A stretch of 64,000 nucleotides of DNA from SZUA-584 sp041656035 (GTDB lineage: Bacteria > Bacillota > Clostridia > Christensenellales > SZUA-584), in assembly GCA_964586785.1 (NCBI GenBank), contig CAZPHS010000001.1:62001-126000 (forward strand), given 5' to 3'. A program made the translations under genes and the position numbers. This document shows, in pieces, positions 34,391 through 42,265 of this stretch (its first letter is position 1; every line of letters starts with the position of its first letter). The notes under the pieces were generated by a model that was given only the letters and a program-made list of their open reading frames with translations, was not told the DNA's origin and did not search any database.

Positions 34391-35587
34391 ATGAATATAC
34401 TTGTAATTAACGCCGGAAGCTCATCTATAAAATATAAAATGATAGAAATGGAACGGCAGGAAGTGCTGGCGAAAGGTTCCGTTGAACGCATAGGCATAAA
34501 CGGCTCCGTGATTGCGCATACGCCGGCGGGAAGAAGCAAAGTTACTATAGAGAAAACTATATCGAACCATAAAGACGCAATACAAGAGGTGCTTTTGGCG
34601 CTTACCGACAGCGCGCACGGCATAATATCCGGCATGGACGAAATAAGCGCGGTGGGGCACCGCGTTGTTCACGGCGCGGAGCTTTTTTCAGACAGCGTTA
34701 TTATCGATGATAAGGTTATAAACGCCATAAAGGATTGCTCGGAGCTCGCGCCGCTTCATAACCCCGCGAACCTTATGGGAATAAACGCGTGCAGGAGCAT
34801 AATGCCGAACGTGCCTATGGTGGCGGTATTTGATACGGCGTTTCATCAGACAATGAAAAGGCACGCGTATCTTTATGGATTATCATATGAAGCTTACACA
34901 AAATATCGCGTAAGGCGTTACGGTTTCCATGGAACGTCTCATAAATATGTGGCAAACAGGTATGCGCAGATTACCGGCAAAGATATTGAGGATTTAAAGA
35001 TAATAACATGCCACCTCGGTAACGGTTCCAGCCTCGCCGCTGTAAACGGCGGCAAGTCGGTAGACACCACCATGGGGTTCACGCCGCTTGAAGGCATTGT
35101 TATGGGCACGCGTTCGGGCGATATAGACCCGGCGATTGTGCCTTATCTTATGGAAAAGATGAAAATGAGCCTTGAAGAGGCGATAAACTATTTAAACAAG
35201 GATTGCGGCGTATACGGCTTATCGGGCGTTTCAAGCGATTTTCGCGATATACAGCTTGCGAAAAAACAGGGCAACGAACGCGCGGCGGCGGCGCTTGAGG
35301 TTTTCTGTTACCGTATGCGCAAGTTCATAGGCTCTTACGCGGCGGCCATGAGCGGAGTTGACGCGATAATATTTACCGCGGGTATAGGCGAAAACGACCA
35401 TCTTATACGCGAGTGGAGCTTGGAAGGGCTTGAGTTTTTAGGCGCGCGTATAGACAAAGCGGCCAACGATAATATACGCGGCATAGAAAAGCGCATTTCG
35501 TCCGCCGATTCGGCTGTGGATATATGGTGTATACCAACCGACGAGGAGCTTGCCATAGCTAAAGAGACATACGCTTTGTGTTTTTGA
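34391..35587 (+). CDS. ackA: Acetate kinase
   Basis: AckA makes ATP and acetate from acetyl phosphate. The 398-residue protein has the ASKHA-fold motifs VINAGSSSIKYKM, RRYGFHGTSHKYVA (catalytic His/Arg region), HLGNGSSLAAV, GFTPLEGIVMGTRSGDIDP and IFTAGIGEND. It is complete, forms an operon with pta, and the ATG follows AGGAGAG. Confidence 0.96.
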   Translation: MNILVINAGSSSIKYKMIEMERQEVLAKGSVERIGINGSVIAHTPAGRSKVTIEKTISNHKDAIQEVLLALTDSAHGIISGMDEISAVGHRVVHGAELFSDSVIIDDKVINAIKDCSELAPLHNPANLMGINACRSIMPNVPMVAVFDTAFHQTMKRHAYLYGLSYEAYTKYRVRRYGFHGTSHKYVANRYAQITGKDIEDLKIITCHLGNGSSLAAVNGGKSVDTTMGFTPLEGIVMGTRSGDIDPAIVPYLMEKMKMSLEEAINYLNKDCGVYGLSGVSSDFRDIQLAKKQGNERAAAALEVFCYRMRKFIGSYAAAMSGVDAIIFTAGIGENDHLIREWSLEGLEFLGARIDKAANDNIRGIEKRISSADSAVDIWCIPTDEELAIAKETYALCF

Positions 35588-35811
35588 CGGTTGTTGTTTT
35601 AAGCGTGTAATATACTTATATTGGCGAATATGCCCGCGCTTGCTTTCCGACATATACAAAGCCATTTGATACCTTTCGCTTGTTATAAAGTCTTTGCGCT
35701 TATAACACCCAAAAAGATACTCTATATACACTTGCTTCTTAATGAAATACGCGGGAGAATTTTTTATCTTGATTTTTCAGTGCCTTTCGAATAGAATTAT
35801 GCGGTACAACA

Positions 35812-35838
35812 GGGTGAACTGACCGCGTCGGTTCACCC
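35812..35838 (+). promoter_or_regulatory. Hairpin in the pgk leader
   Basis: GGGTGAAC (35812-35819) and GTTCACCC (35831-35838) form an 8-bp stem; an overlapping alternative pairs CGTC with GACG around GGTTCACCC. No T-run follows directly, so it may be a leader or regulatory fold rather than a terminator. The remaining 291-base gap between ackA and pgk is AT-rich with nothing else I can name. Confidence 0.4.
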
Positions 35839-35878
35839 GACGGTTCTATTATATTTTATTTTGTCAGGAGCGGAAAAG

Positions 35879-37060
35879 ATGAACAAAAAATCTGTCAGGG
35901 ATATTAATGTTAAAGGCAAAAAAGTTCTTGTGCGTGTTGATTTTAACGTGCCGCTTAACGGGCGTGAAATAACTGATGAGACCAGAATAACGGCAGCTAT
36001 GCCGACAATTGATTATTTACTTGATAATAACGCGAAAGTCATACTGTGCTCTCACCTTGGGCGTCCTAAAGGAGAATTCAAGCCGGAATTTTCATTGGCT
36101 CCCGTTGCGGAAAAGCTTGAAGAGATAAGCGGACGCAAAGTTGTGTTCGCGGCGGACGTTATAGGGCCGTCGGCGAAAGCGGCGATTGACAATATGAAAC
36201 AGGGAGAAATCGTACTGCTTGAGAATCTTCGCTTTCATAAAGAAGAGACGTCAAACGACGCCGGATTCTCTAAAACGCTCGCTTCATACGCCGATATATT
36301 TGTAAACGATGCTTTCGGCACCTGTCATAGGGCGCACGCGTCCACCGTTGGCGTCGCCGCGTATATACCCGCCGTATCCGGATTTTTGATTAACAAAGAG
36401 CTTGAGGTTTTAGGCGGCGCGGTGGATAATCCCGCAAGGCCTTTTACGGCAATGTTGGGCGGCGCAAAAGTAGCCGACAAAATTGGCGTTATAGATAACC
36501 TTATAAATATAGCGGATACATTAATTATAGGCGGCGGCATGGGGTACACCTTTCTTAAAGCAAAAGGCTTTGAGATGGGAAAATCGCTTCTGGATGAGGG
36601 AAATATTGATTTGGCGGCTGAATTGCTAAAAAAAGCCGAGCGAAAGGGCGTGGATATATTGCTGCCGGTTGATGCCGTTGTTGCCGACGAGTTTTCGCAA
36701 AACGCCAAAACAATGGTTGTGGCAAGCGAGCATATACCCGCCGATTGGATGGGGCTTGATATAGGACCGGCTACGCGTATGCTTTTTACTGACAGGATAC
36801 GCACATCCCGCACTATTATCTGGAACGGGCCTATGGGCGTTTTCGAGATGCCCGCGTACGCCGAGGGCACCAAGGCTATGGCAAAAGCTATGGCCGAATC
36901 CGACGCCGTCACGATTATAGGCGGCGGCGACAGCGCGGCGGCGGTTAAGCAGATGGGATTTGCGGGCGCCATGACGCATATATCGACGGGCGGCGGCGCA
37001 AGCCTTGAATTTCTGGAAGGGAAAACGCTTCCGGGCGTTGCGGCTCTTGAAGACTTATAA
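35879..37060 (+). CDS. pgk: Phosphoglycerate kinase
   Basis: The ATG at 35879 follows CAGGAGCGG. The 393-residue enzyme has the full set of Pgk signatures: KVLVRVDFNVPLN, CSHLGRPKG, ENLRFHKEE, NDAFGTCHRAHAS, MLGGAKVADKI and GGGDSAAAVKQMG. It makes ATP from 1,3-bisphosphoglycerate. The usual partner gap (GAPDH) is not upstream; the cluster starts with pgk and goes on to tpiA and gpmI. Confidence 0.96.
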   Translation: MNKKSVRDINVKGKKVLVRVDFNVPLNGREITDETRITAAMPTIDYLLDNNAKVILCSHLGRPKGEFKPEFSLAPVAEKLEEISGRKVVFAADVIGPSAKAAIDNMKQGEIVLLENLRFHKEETSNDAGFSKTLASYADIFVNDAFGTCHRAHASTVGVAAYIPAVSGFLINKELEVLGGAVDNPARPFTAMLGGAKVADKIGVIDNLINIADTLIIGGGMGYTFLKAKGFEMGKSLLDEGNIDLAAELLKKAERKGVDILLPVDAVVADEFSQNAKTMVVASEHIPADWMGLDIGPATRMLFTDRIRTSRTIIWNGPMGVFEMPAYAEGTKAMAKAMAESDAVTIIGGGDSAAAVKQMGFAGAMTHISTGGGASLEFLEGKTLPGVAALEDL

Positions 37061-37084
37061 GCGCGGGGATAATATAAATATATT

Positions 37085-37115
37085 AAAGGCTGCTCTCTTT
37101 TAGAGTAGCCTTTTT
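37085..37115 (+). terminator. Terminator between pgk and tpiA
   Basis: AAAGGCTGCTCT and AGAGTAGCCTTTTT pair with one mismatch around a short loop. tpiA may therefore depend on read-through or its own promoter. Confidence 0.75.
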
Positions 37116-37146
37116 ATCGGAATACTATATTTTTGGAGGTAATAAA

Positions 37147-37896
37147 ATGAGAAAACCTATTATTGCGGGCAACTGGAAAATGAACAAGACAGCGGACGAA
37201 ACCACGGCGCTGATAAAGGAGCTTATTCCGTTGGTTAGCGACGTCGATACCGTCGATATAGTCGTATGCCCGACGTTTGTTAATTTATCGGCGGCGCGGG
37301 AAGCGCTTTTAGGGTCTAACATAGCGCTGGGCGCTCAAAATATGCATTATGAAAAAAGCGGCGCGTACACCGGAGAAGTATCCGCGGACATGCTGCTTGC
37401 GCTGGGCGTAAAATACGTTATTATAGGACACTCCGAAAGACGGCAGTATTTTGGAGAGAGCGACGAAAGCGTGAACAAAAAAACAAAAGCCGCTTTGGAA
37501 GCGGGGCTTGTGCCTATAGTGTGCGTGGGAGAGCTTCTAGAAGAGCGCGAGGCGGGCATTACCGCCGAAATAGTGTGCAAACAGACAAAACTGGCGCTTC
37601 TCGGTTTAAGCGCGGAGCAGGCGGCGGGCGTCGTTTTGGCGTATGAACCTGTTTGGGCGATAGGCACGGGCAAAACCGCAACTGCGAACGACGCCAACGA
37701 GACCATAGGCGCCATAAGAAATGCCGTAAAAGAGGTTTTCGGCGATGATACCGCAAAAAGCGTCAGGATTCAGTACGGCGGCAGCATGAAGCCTTCGAAC
37801 GCGGCCGAGCTTATGGCCAAGCCCGATATAGACGGCGGTCTTATCGGCGGGGCGGCGCTTAAAGCCGCGGATTTCTGCGGAATAATAAAATATTAA
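37147..37896 (+). CDS. tpiA: Triosephosphate isomerase
   Basis: The 249-residue TIM-barrel enzyme interconverts dihydroxyacetone phosphate and glyceraldehyde 3-phosphate. Catalytic lysine is in GNWKMNKT (lysine about 10-13), catalytic histidine in IGHSERRQYFGE (about 96), and catalytic glutamate in AYEPVWAIGTGKTA (about 167). It has a good ribosome-binding site (TTGGAGG) and is followed closely by gpmI. Confidence 0.97.
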   Translation: MRKPIIAGNWKMNKTADETTALIKELIPLVSDVDTVDIVVCPTFVNLSAAREALLGSNIALGAQNMHYEKSGAYTGEVSADMLLALGVKYVIIGHSERRQYFGESDESVNKKTKAALEAGLVPIVCVGELLEEREAGITAEIVCKQTKLALLGLSAEQAAGVVLAYEPVWAIGTGKTATANDANETIGAIRNAVKEVFGDDTAKSVRIQYGGSMKPSNAAELMAKPDIDGGLIGGAALKAADFCGIIKY

Positions 37897-37909
37897 TTTG
37901 GGGAGACGC

Positions 37910-39448
37910 ATGTCAAAAAAGATTACCGCTCTTTTAATACTGGACGGTTTTGGAGTTTGCGGCGATAAAACCGGCAACGCTATACAAATATCCGGCACAC
38001 CGGCTATACGCTCGCTTATGTCCAAATTTCCGCATACCGTTATAGGCGCTTCGGGGATTGACGTAGGGCTGCCGGAGGGGCAGATGGGAAATTCCGAAGT
38101 CGGGCATTTAAACATAGGCGCCGGAAGAATAGTGTATCAGGAATTAACGCGCATTTTTAACGATATTAACACCGGCGGCTTTTTTGAGAAAAAAGAGTTT
38201 ATTGACGCGATGCAAGCCGTTAAAAAAAACGGCGCCAAGCTGCATGTTTACGGACTGATATCCGACGGCGGAGTTCACAGCCATTTGGAGCATCTTTACG
38301 CGCTTTTAAAACTGGCGAAGCTGCAGGGGCTTAACGACGTATATATACATTGTTTTTTGGACGGGCGGGACGTGCCTCCCGAAAGCGGACTTTCGTATGT
38401 GCTTGAGCTTGAGGAGGCGATACGCAAAATAGGTATAGGCACAATAGCGACGGTTATGGGGCGTTACTACGCCATGGACAGGGATAACCGTTTCGAGCGC
38501 GTTGAAAAAGCTTATGCCGCTATGGTTCGGGGAGAGGGCGAAAGCGCCGTCTCCGCCGCCGGCGCTGTGCGCGAAAGCTACAAAAAAGGCGTCACCGATG
38601 AGTTTGTTTTGCCGGCGGTAATAAAGAAAGACGGAAAACCAACCGCTCTTATAGGCAAAGACGACGCGATTATATTTTTCAACTTCCGTCCGGACAGGGC
38701 GCGGGAGATCACAAGGGCGTTTATAGAAGAAGATTTCTCCGCTTTTGAGCGCGCATATTTTCCGGTGCATTATGTGTGCTTAACGCAGTACGACAAAACA
38801 TTTGAAAATGTACATGTGGCATACAAGCCGCAGAAATTAGAGAATACTTTGGGCGAGTACCTGTCAAAAAAGGGAAAGAGGCAGTTCCGCATTGCCGAGA
38901 CCGAAAAATATGCGCATGTCACTTCTTTCTTTAACGGCGGAGTGGAAAAGCCAAACGAAGGAGAGGACAGGTTTTTAATCCCTTCCCCGAAAGTCGCGAC
39001 GTACGATTTGCAGCCGGAAATGAGCGCTTGTGAAATAACCAAAGAGGCTGTGCAAAAAATAGATTCCGGCGAATATGATGTAATGGTGCTTAATTTCGCT
39101 AATCCCGATATGGTTGGGCATACGGGCGTGCTTAACGCGGCCGTTAAAGCCGTCGCGACAGTGGATTTGTGCGCGGGTAAGATTATAAACGCTATATTGA
39201 GCCACGGGGGAGAGGCGATAGTCACCGCCGACCACGGCAACGCCGAAAAGATTTATGACAAAGACAACGGACCGTTTACCGCGCATACGTCAAACCCCGT
39301 GCCTTTTATACTTGTCGGCGAGAGGTATAAAGACGCTAAGCTGCGCTCCGGCGGACGACTCGCGGATATAGCGCCGACATTGCTCGATATGATGGGTTTG
39401 GAAAAACCCGTTGAGATGACAGGGACATCGCTTATTATTAAGCCCTAG
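37910..39448 (+). CDS. gpmI: 2,3-bisphosphoglycerate-independent phosphoglycerate mutase
   Basis: The start at 37910 follows GGGGAGACGC; an in-frame start 12 bases earlier overlaps this site. The 512-residue Mn-dependent enzyme has the nucleophile serine in GQMGNSEVGHLNIGAG (about 62), FLDGRDVPP, FFNFRPDRARE, NFANPDMVGHTG and TADHGNAE. It belongs to the alkaline phosphatase superfamily and moves phosphate between C3 and C2 of glycerate. Together with pgk and tpiA it forms a partial lower-glycolysis cluster without gap or eno. Confidence 0.96.
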   Translation: MSKKITALLILDGFGVCGDKTGNAIQISGTPAIRSLMSKFPHTVIGASGIDVGLPEGQMGNSEVGHLNIGAGRIVYQELTRIFNDINTGGFFEKKEFIDAMQAVKKNGAKLHVYGLISDGGVHSHLEHLYALLKLAKLQGLNDVYIHCFLDGRDVPPESGLSYVLELEEAIRKIGIGTIATVMGRYYAMDRDNRFERVEKAYAAMVRGEGESAVSAAGAVRESYKKGVTDEFVLPAVIKKDGKPTALIGKDDAIIFFNFRPDRAREITRAFIEEDFSAFERAYFPVHYVCLTQYDKTFENVHVAYKPQKLENTLGEYLSKKGKRQFRIAETEKYAHVTSFFNGGVEKPNEGEDRFLIPSPKVATYDLQPEMSACEITKEAVQKIDSGEYDVMVLNFANPDMVGHTGVLNAAVKAVATVDLCAGKIINAILSHGGEAIVTADHGNAEKIYDKDNGPFTAHTSNPVPFILVGERYKDAKLRSGGRLADIAPTLLDMMGLEKPVEMTGTSLIIKP

Positions 39449-39490
39449 GGCAAAACGTAATAAAGCGGTATATATTTGAAGGAGTTTTAA

Positions 39491-40714
39491 ATGACAAAAA
39501 TCAGTATGCCTACACCTCTCGTCGAGATGGACGGCGATGAAATGACGCGGATTATCTGGAAGATGATAAAAGATTATCTTTTAGAGCCGTATATTGAGCT
39601 TAACACGGAATATTACGATTTGAGCCTTGTGGAGCGCGACGCCACGGACGACAATGTTACGGTGCAGGCGGCCGAGGCAATCAAAAAGTACGGCGTTGGC
39701 GTAAAATGCGCGACGATAACGCCTAACGCGCAGCGTGTTGATGAGTACGATTTAAAAAAGATGTGGAAAAGCCCCAACGGCACTTTGCGGGAAATACTGG
39801 ACGGAACGGTATTCCGCAAGCCTATACTTGTTAAAGGAATTTTTCCGTCCGTAAGGACTTGGGAAGCTCCCATAACAATAGCAAGGCACGCTTTTGGAGA
39901 TTTGTACAACGCGCAGGAATGCGTGGTGGAGGGCGAAGGCTCGGCGGAGCTTGTTATAACAAGAAAAGACGGCAGTACGGAGAAACGCTTGATTGCGCAG
40001 TTTGACGAGAGAGGCGGCGTGGTGCGCGGTATGTTCAACACCACCAAGTCAATTGAAAGCTTTGCCGCAAGCTGTTTTAATTATGCCTTGGATACAAAAC
40101 AAGACCTTTGGTTTGCCTCTAAAGACACTATTTCAAAGCTGTACCACCATCGCTTTAAAGATATATTCGAAGAAATTTACATTGAAAAGTACCGGAAACG
40201 GTTTGAGAAAGAGGGTATAGAGTATTTCTATACACTTATAGACGACGCTGTGGCGCGTGTTATACGCAGCCGCGGCGGTTTTATATGGGCGTGTATGAAC
40301 TATGACGGCGACGTTATGTCCGATATGGTGGCGACCGCCTACGGCAGCCTGGCGATGATGACATCGGTGCTGGTTTCGCCTGACGGTCTTTTCGAGTATG
40401 AGGCCGCCCACGGCACCGTGACCCGCCATTATTACCGCCATCTTGAGGGGGAAGAGACGTCTACCAATTGCATGGCCACTCTTTTCGCGTGGACGGGCGC
40501 GCTTGCCAAGCGCGGCGAGATTGACGGGAATACTGAGCTTATAGAATTCGCGCAAAGAATGGAAGCCTGCGCTATAAAAGCTATTGAACAGGGCATTATG
40601 ACAAATGATTTGTATGTTTTAAGCGAGATTGAAAATAAGCAGGCGGTAAACACGGAGGAGTTTATTAAGCAGATTAAGAAAGCATACGAGAAAATGACGG
40701 GGGAAGTCAAATGA
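39491..40714 (+). CDS. icd: NADP-dependent isocitrate dehydrogenase, type II (eukaryote-like)
   Basis: The 407-residue protein starts KISMPTPLVEMDGDEMTRIIWK and contains WKSPNGTLREILDGTVFRKPI, NYDGDVMSDMVATAYGSL and EAAHGTVTRHYYRH, which identify the subfamily shared with mitochondrial and cytosolic NADP-IDH rather than the E. coli type. It makes 2-oxoglutarate, in an anaerobe mostly for glutamate synthesis. It is distinct from 3-isopropylmalate dehydrogenase, so it does not supply the missing leuB. AAGGAG precedes the ATG, and the next gene overlaps its stop by four bases. Confidence 0.95.
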   Translation: MTKISMPTPLVEMDGDEMTRIIWKMIKDYLLEPYIELNTEYYDLSLVERDATDDNVTVQAAEAIKKYGVGVKCATITPNAQRVDEYDLKKMWKSPNGTLREILDGTVFRKPILVKGIFPSVRTWEAPITIARHAFGDLYNAQECVVEGEGSAELVITRKDGSTEKRLIAQFDERGGVVRGMFNTTKSIESFAASCFNYALDTKQDLWFASKDTISKLYHHRFKDIFEEIYIEKYRKRFEKEGIEYFYTLIDDAVARVIRSRGGFIWACMNYDGDVMSDMVATAYGSLAMMTSVLVSPDGLFEYEAAHGTVTRHYYRHLEGEETSTNCMATLFAWTGALAKRGEIDGNTELIEFAQRMEACAIKAIEQGIMTNDLYVLSEIENKQAVNTEEFIKQIKKAYEKMTGEVK

Positions 40715-41211
40715 GTTTATACAGCCGGTGGAGGGCAATGGCGGAGGCGGAGAGAACCCCGCAGCAAGACAAAGCGTTTTGGGACGAGTACTTTGGTGCG
40801 GAAACAAAAGCGTACAAAAAGATTCTTGACAGGAAAAGCGATTTTTTTAGCGATAAACTGTCCGCTCTGGCGGAGCAATTTGAAATGAGTCTGGAAGTAT
40901 TTTCCGGATTTATGGACGGAATTAACGGCAGCCTAGAAAAACCCTGTGAGCTTGAAAAGCTAAAAGACGGCACGGAGATTAACTTGGAAGTAAACTTTGA
41001 CAAGCTCTATTATAATATGCTTGAAGCCAAGGCGAAATGGCTTTATTCGCTCGAAGAATGGGACGGTATATTAACAGGTGAGCAAAGGCGGGCGATAAGG
41101 GATAAATGGAGGCTTGACAAGCAGGCGGTATCCGACAAAACAGGGCGTAACGAGCCATGCCCGTGCGGCAGCGGCAAAAAATACAAAAAGTGCTGCGGAG
41201 CAAGTTTATAA
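40711..41211 (+). CDS. SEC-C zinc-motif protein
   Basis: The 166-residue protein is helical for its first 140 residues and ends in a SEC-C motif, GRNEPCPCGSGKKYKKCCG, the zinc-binding tail known from SecA. Stand-alone SEC-C proteins probably bind protein or ribosome partners; the function of this family is not settled. The ATG overlaps the icd stop (ATGA), so it is co-translated with icd, probably by chance of operon packing. Confidence 0.8.
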   Translation: MSLYSRWRAMAEAERTPQQDKAFWDEYFGAETKAYKKILDRKSDFFSDKLSALAEQFEMSLEVFSGFMDGINGSLEKPCELEKLKDGTEINLEVNFDKLYYNMLEAKAKWLYSLEEWDGILTGEQRRAIRDKWRLDKQAVSDKTGRNEPCPCGSGKKYKKCCGASL

Positions 41212-41253
41212 AACCGCTTGAAACAAAGCGCATATAACATGTGTTTTCTCGTA

Positions 41254-41282
41254 TTGACTAAACAAAGCTTGAGTGTTAAAAT
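41254..41282 (+). promoter_or_regulatory. Promoter of the tRNA cluster
   Basis: TTGACT (41254-41259), 17 bases, TAAAAT (41277-41282); the first tRNA starts 45 bases later. Confidence 0.7.
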
Positions 41283-41327
41283 AGCAAAGTGCCAAAAAAA
41301 CGGGCGGTTGTTTTTTGGTTTTCGCAG

Positions 41328-41412
41328 GCGGGCGTGGCGGAATTGGCAGACGCGCCAGACTTAGGATCTGGTGCCATACGGCGTGGGAGTTCAAGTCTCT
41401 TCGCCCGCACCA
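41328..41412 (+). tRNA. tRNA-Leu (anticodon TAG)
   Basis: Acceptor GCGGGCG pairs with CGCCCGC; the anticodon arm is CCAGA-CTTAGGA-TCTGG with anticodon TAG; the long variable arm of a class II tRNA is present; the T-arm holds GTTCAAGTC; CCA is encoded (41410-41412). Confidence 0.96.
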
Positions 41413-41503
41413 CAAATGCCGAAAGGGAGTGGCTTTCAGCGGCAAAGCGCGCTGCCAAGGTTAAAGCCGCTGGTCTAAAATCCCGTCTTTCGTACTGGTA
41501 TAC

Positions 41504-41577
41504 GCGGGTGTAGCTCAACGGTAGAGCCCCAGCCTTCCAAGCTGGTCGCGTGGGTTCGATTCCCATCACCCGCTCCA
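41504..41577 (+). tRNA. tRNA-Gly (anticodon TCC)
   Basis: Acceptor GCGGGTG pairs with CACCCGC; the anticodon arm is CCAGC-CTTCCAA-GCTGG; the T-arm is TGGGTTCGATTCCCA; CCA is encoded. The last 20 bases, from GATTCCC to CCA, are repeated twice downstream. Confidence 0.96.
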
Positions 41578-41935
41578 AATTGAAAGAGACCGGTCAGTAT
41601 ATATATTTGCGATTTATAAACGGAAAGGGAATCGAACGCGAGCATGCCGCCGCCGGTGGCGGATGAAGGCGTGCGAGACGGCGTGAAAGCGAACGAAGAG
41701 AGCGGAGCGATTCCCATCACCCGCTCCAAATTGAAAGAGACCGATTGGTATATATATTTGTAATTTATAAACGGAAAGGGAATCGAACGCGAGCATGCCG
41801 CCGCCGGTGGCGGATGAAGGCGTGCGAGACGGCGTGAAAGCGAACGAAGAGAGCGGAGCGATTCCCATCACCCGCTCCAAATTGAAAGATGCCGGTCAGT
41901 ATATATATTTGCGATTTATAAACGGAAAGGGAATC
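41558..41935 (+). repeat. 151-bp tandem repeat built on the 3' tail of tRNA-Gly
   Basis: Units start at 41558, 41709 and 41860 (period 151), the third being cut after about 76 bases. Each starts with the last 20 bases of tRNA-Gly including CCA, followed by an AT-rich stretch with TATATATATTTG, then at 41627 and 41778 an 11-base inverted copy of the T-arm (GGGAATCGAAC), then a GC-rich part with a CCGCC/GGCGG hairpin ending GCGGAGC. The inverted copy can pair with CGATTCCC at the start of the next unit. Units 1 and 2 differ by only a few bases. No coding function is supported. Confidence 0.85.
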
Positions 41936-41959
41936 CCCGCACCAAGAGCACATTTATAC

Positions 41960-42035
41960 GGACGATTAGCTCAGTCGGTAGAGCACCTGACTCTTAATCA
42001 GGGTGTCCAGGGTTCGAGCCCCTGATCGTCCACCA
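41960..42035 (+). tRNA. tRNA-Lys (anticodon CTT)
   Basis: Acceptor GGACGAT pairs with ATCGTCC; D-arm GCTCAGTCGGTAGAGC; anticodon arm CCTGA-CTCTTAA-TCAGG with anticodon CTT; T-arm CAGGGTTCGAGCCCCTG; CCA is encoded. Confidence 0.96.
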
Positions 42036-42047
42036 TTGCAATCAAAT

Positions 42048-42087
42048 CCGAACCCTTTCTTTTTAGGAGAGGCGTTCGGTTTTTTTG
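42048..42087 (+). terminator. Terminator of the tRNA cluster
   Basis: CCGAAC (42048-42053) and GTTCGG (42074-42079) form the stem, helped by partial pairing of CCCTTTCT with AGGAGAGG, followed by seven T residues. Confidence 0.8.
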
Positions 42088-42154
42088 TTTTTTTGGCATC
42101 TCTAAATATAAAACGGATTGGGCGACGTCCTTTCTAAACAAACAAAACAAATGA

Positions 42155-42184
42155 TTGCCGATACTTCATGTCTTGTGTTATGAT
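42155..42184 (+). promoter_or_regulatory. Promoter of lipoprotein gene
   Basis: TTGCCG (42155-42160) and TATGAT (42179-42184) with an 18-base spacer lie 80 bases before the start. Confidence 0.45.
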
Positions 42185-42265
42185 ATTTTATACAGGTATG
42201 GCTTATTTAAGTAAATAGTATTTTTAAATTAACATAATACCGTTAATAAGGAGCAGCGTAATTTA

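Noticed and set aside
39491..40714. Isocitrate dehydrogenase considered as the missing leuB
   Set aside because: The motifs DGDEMTRIIW and NYDGDVMSDMVATAYGSL belong to type II NADP-IDH, not to 3-isopropylmalate dehydrogenase.
41558..41935. Tandem repeat considered as a CRISPR array
   Set aside because: The repeated unit is 151 bp with near-identical content throughout and starts with a tRNA tail; there are no unique spacers and no cas genes.
41276..41953. Four minus-strand frames over the tRNA cluster (several beginning MERVMGI)
   Set aside because: They are antisense to tRNA-Leu, tRNA-Gly and the repeat array; their similarity to each other comes from the 151-bp repeat. They have no ribosome-binding sites and look like the well-known false proteins read from tRNA genes.
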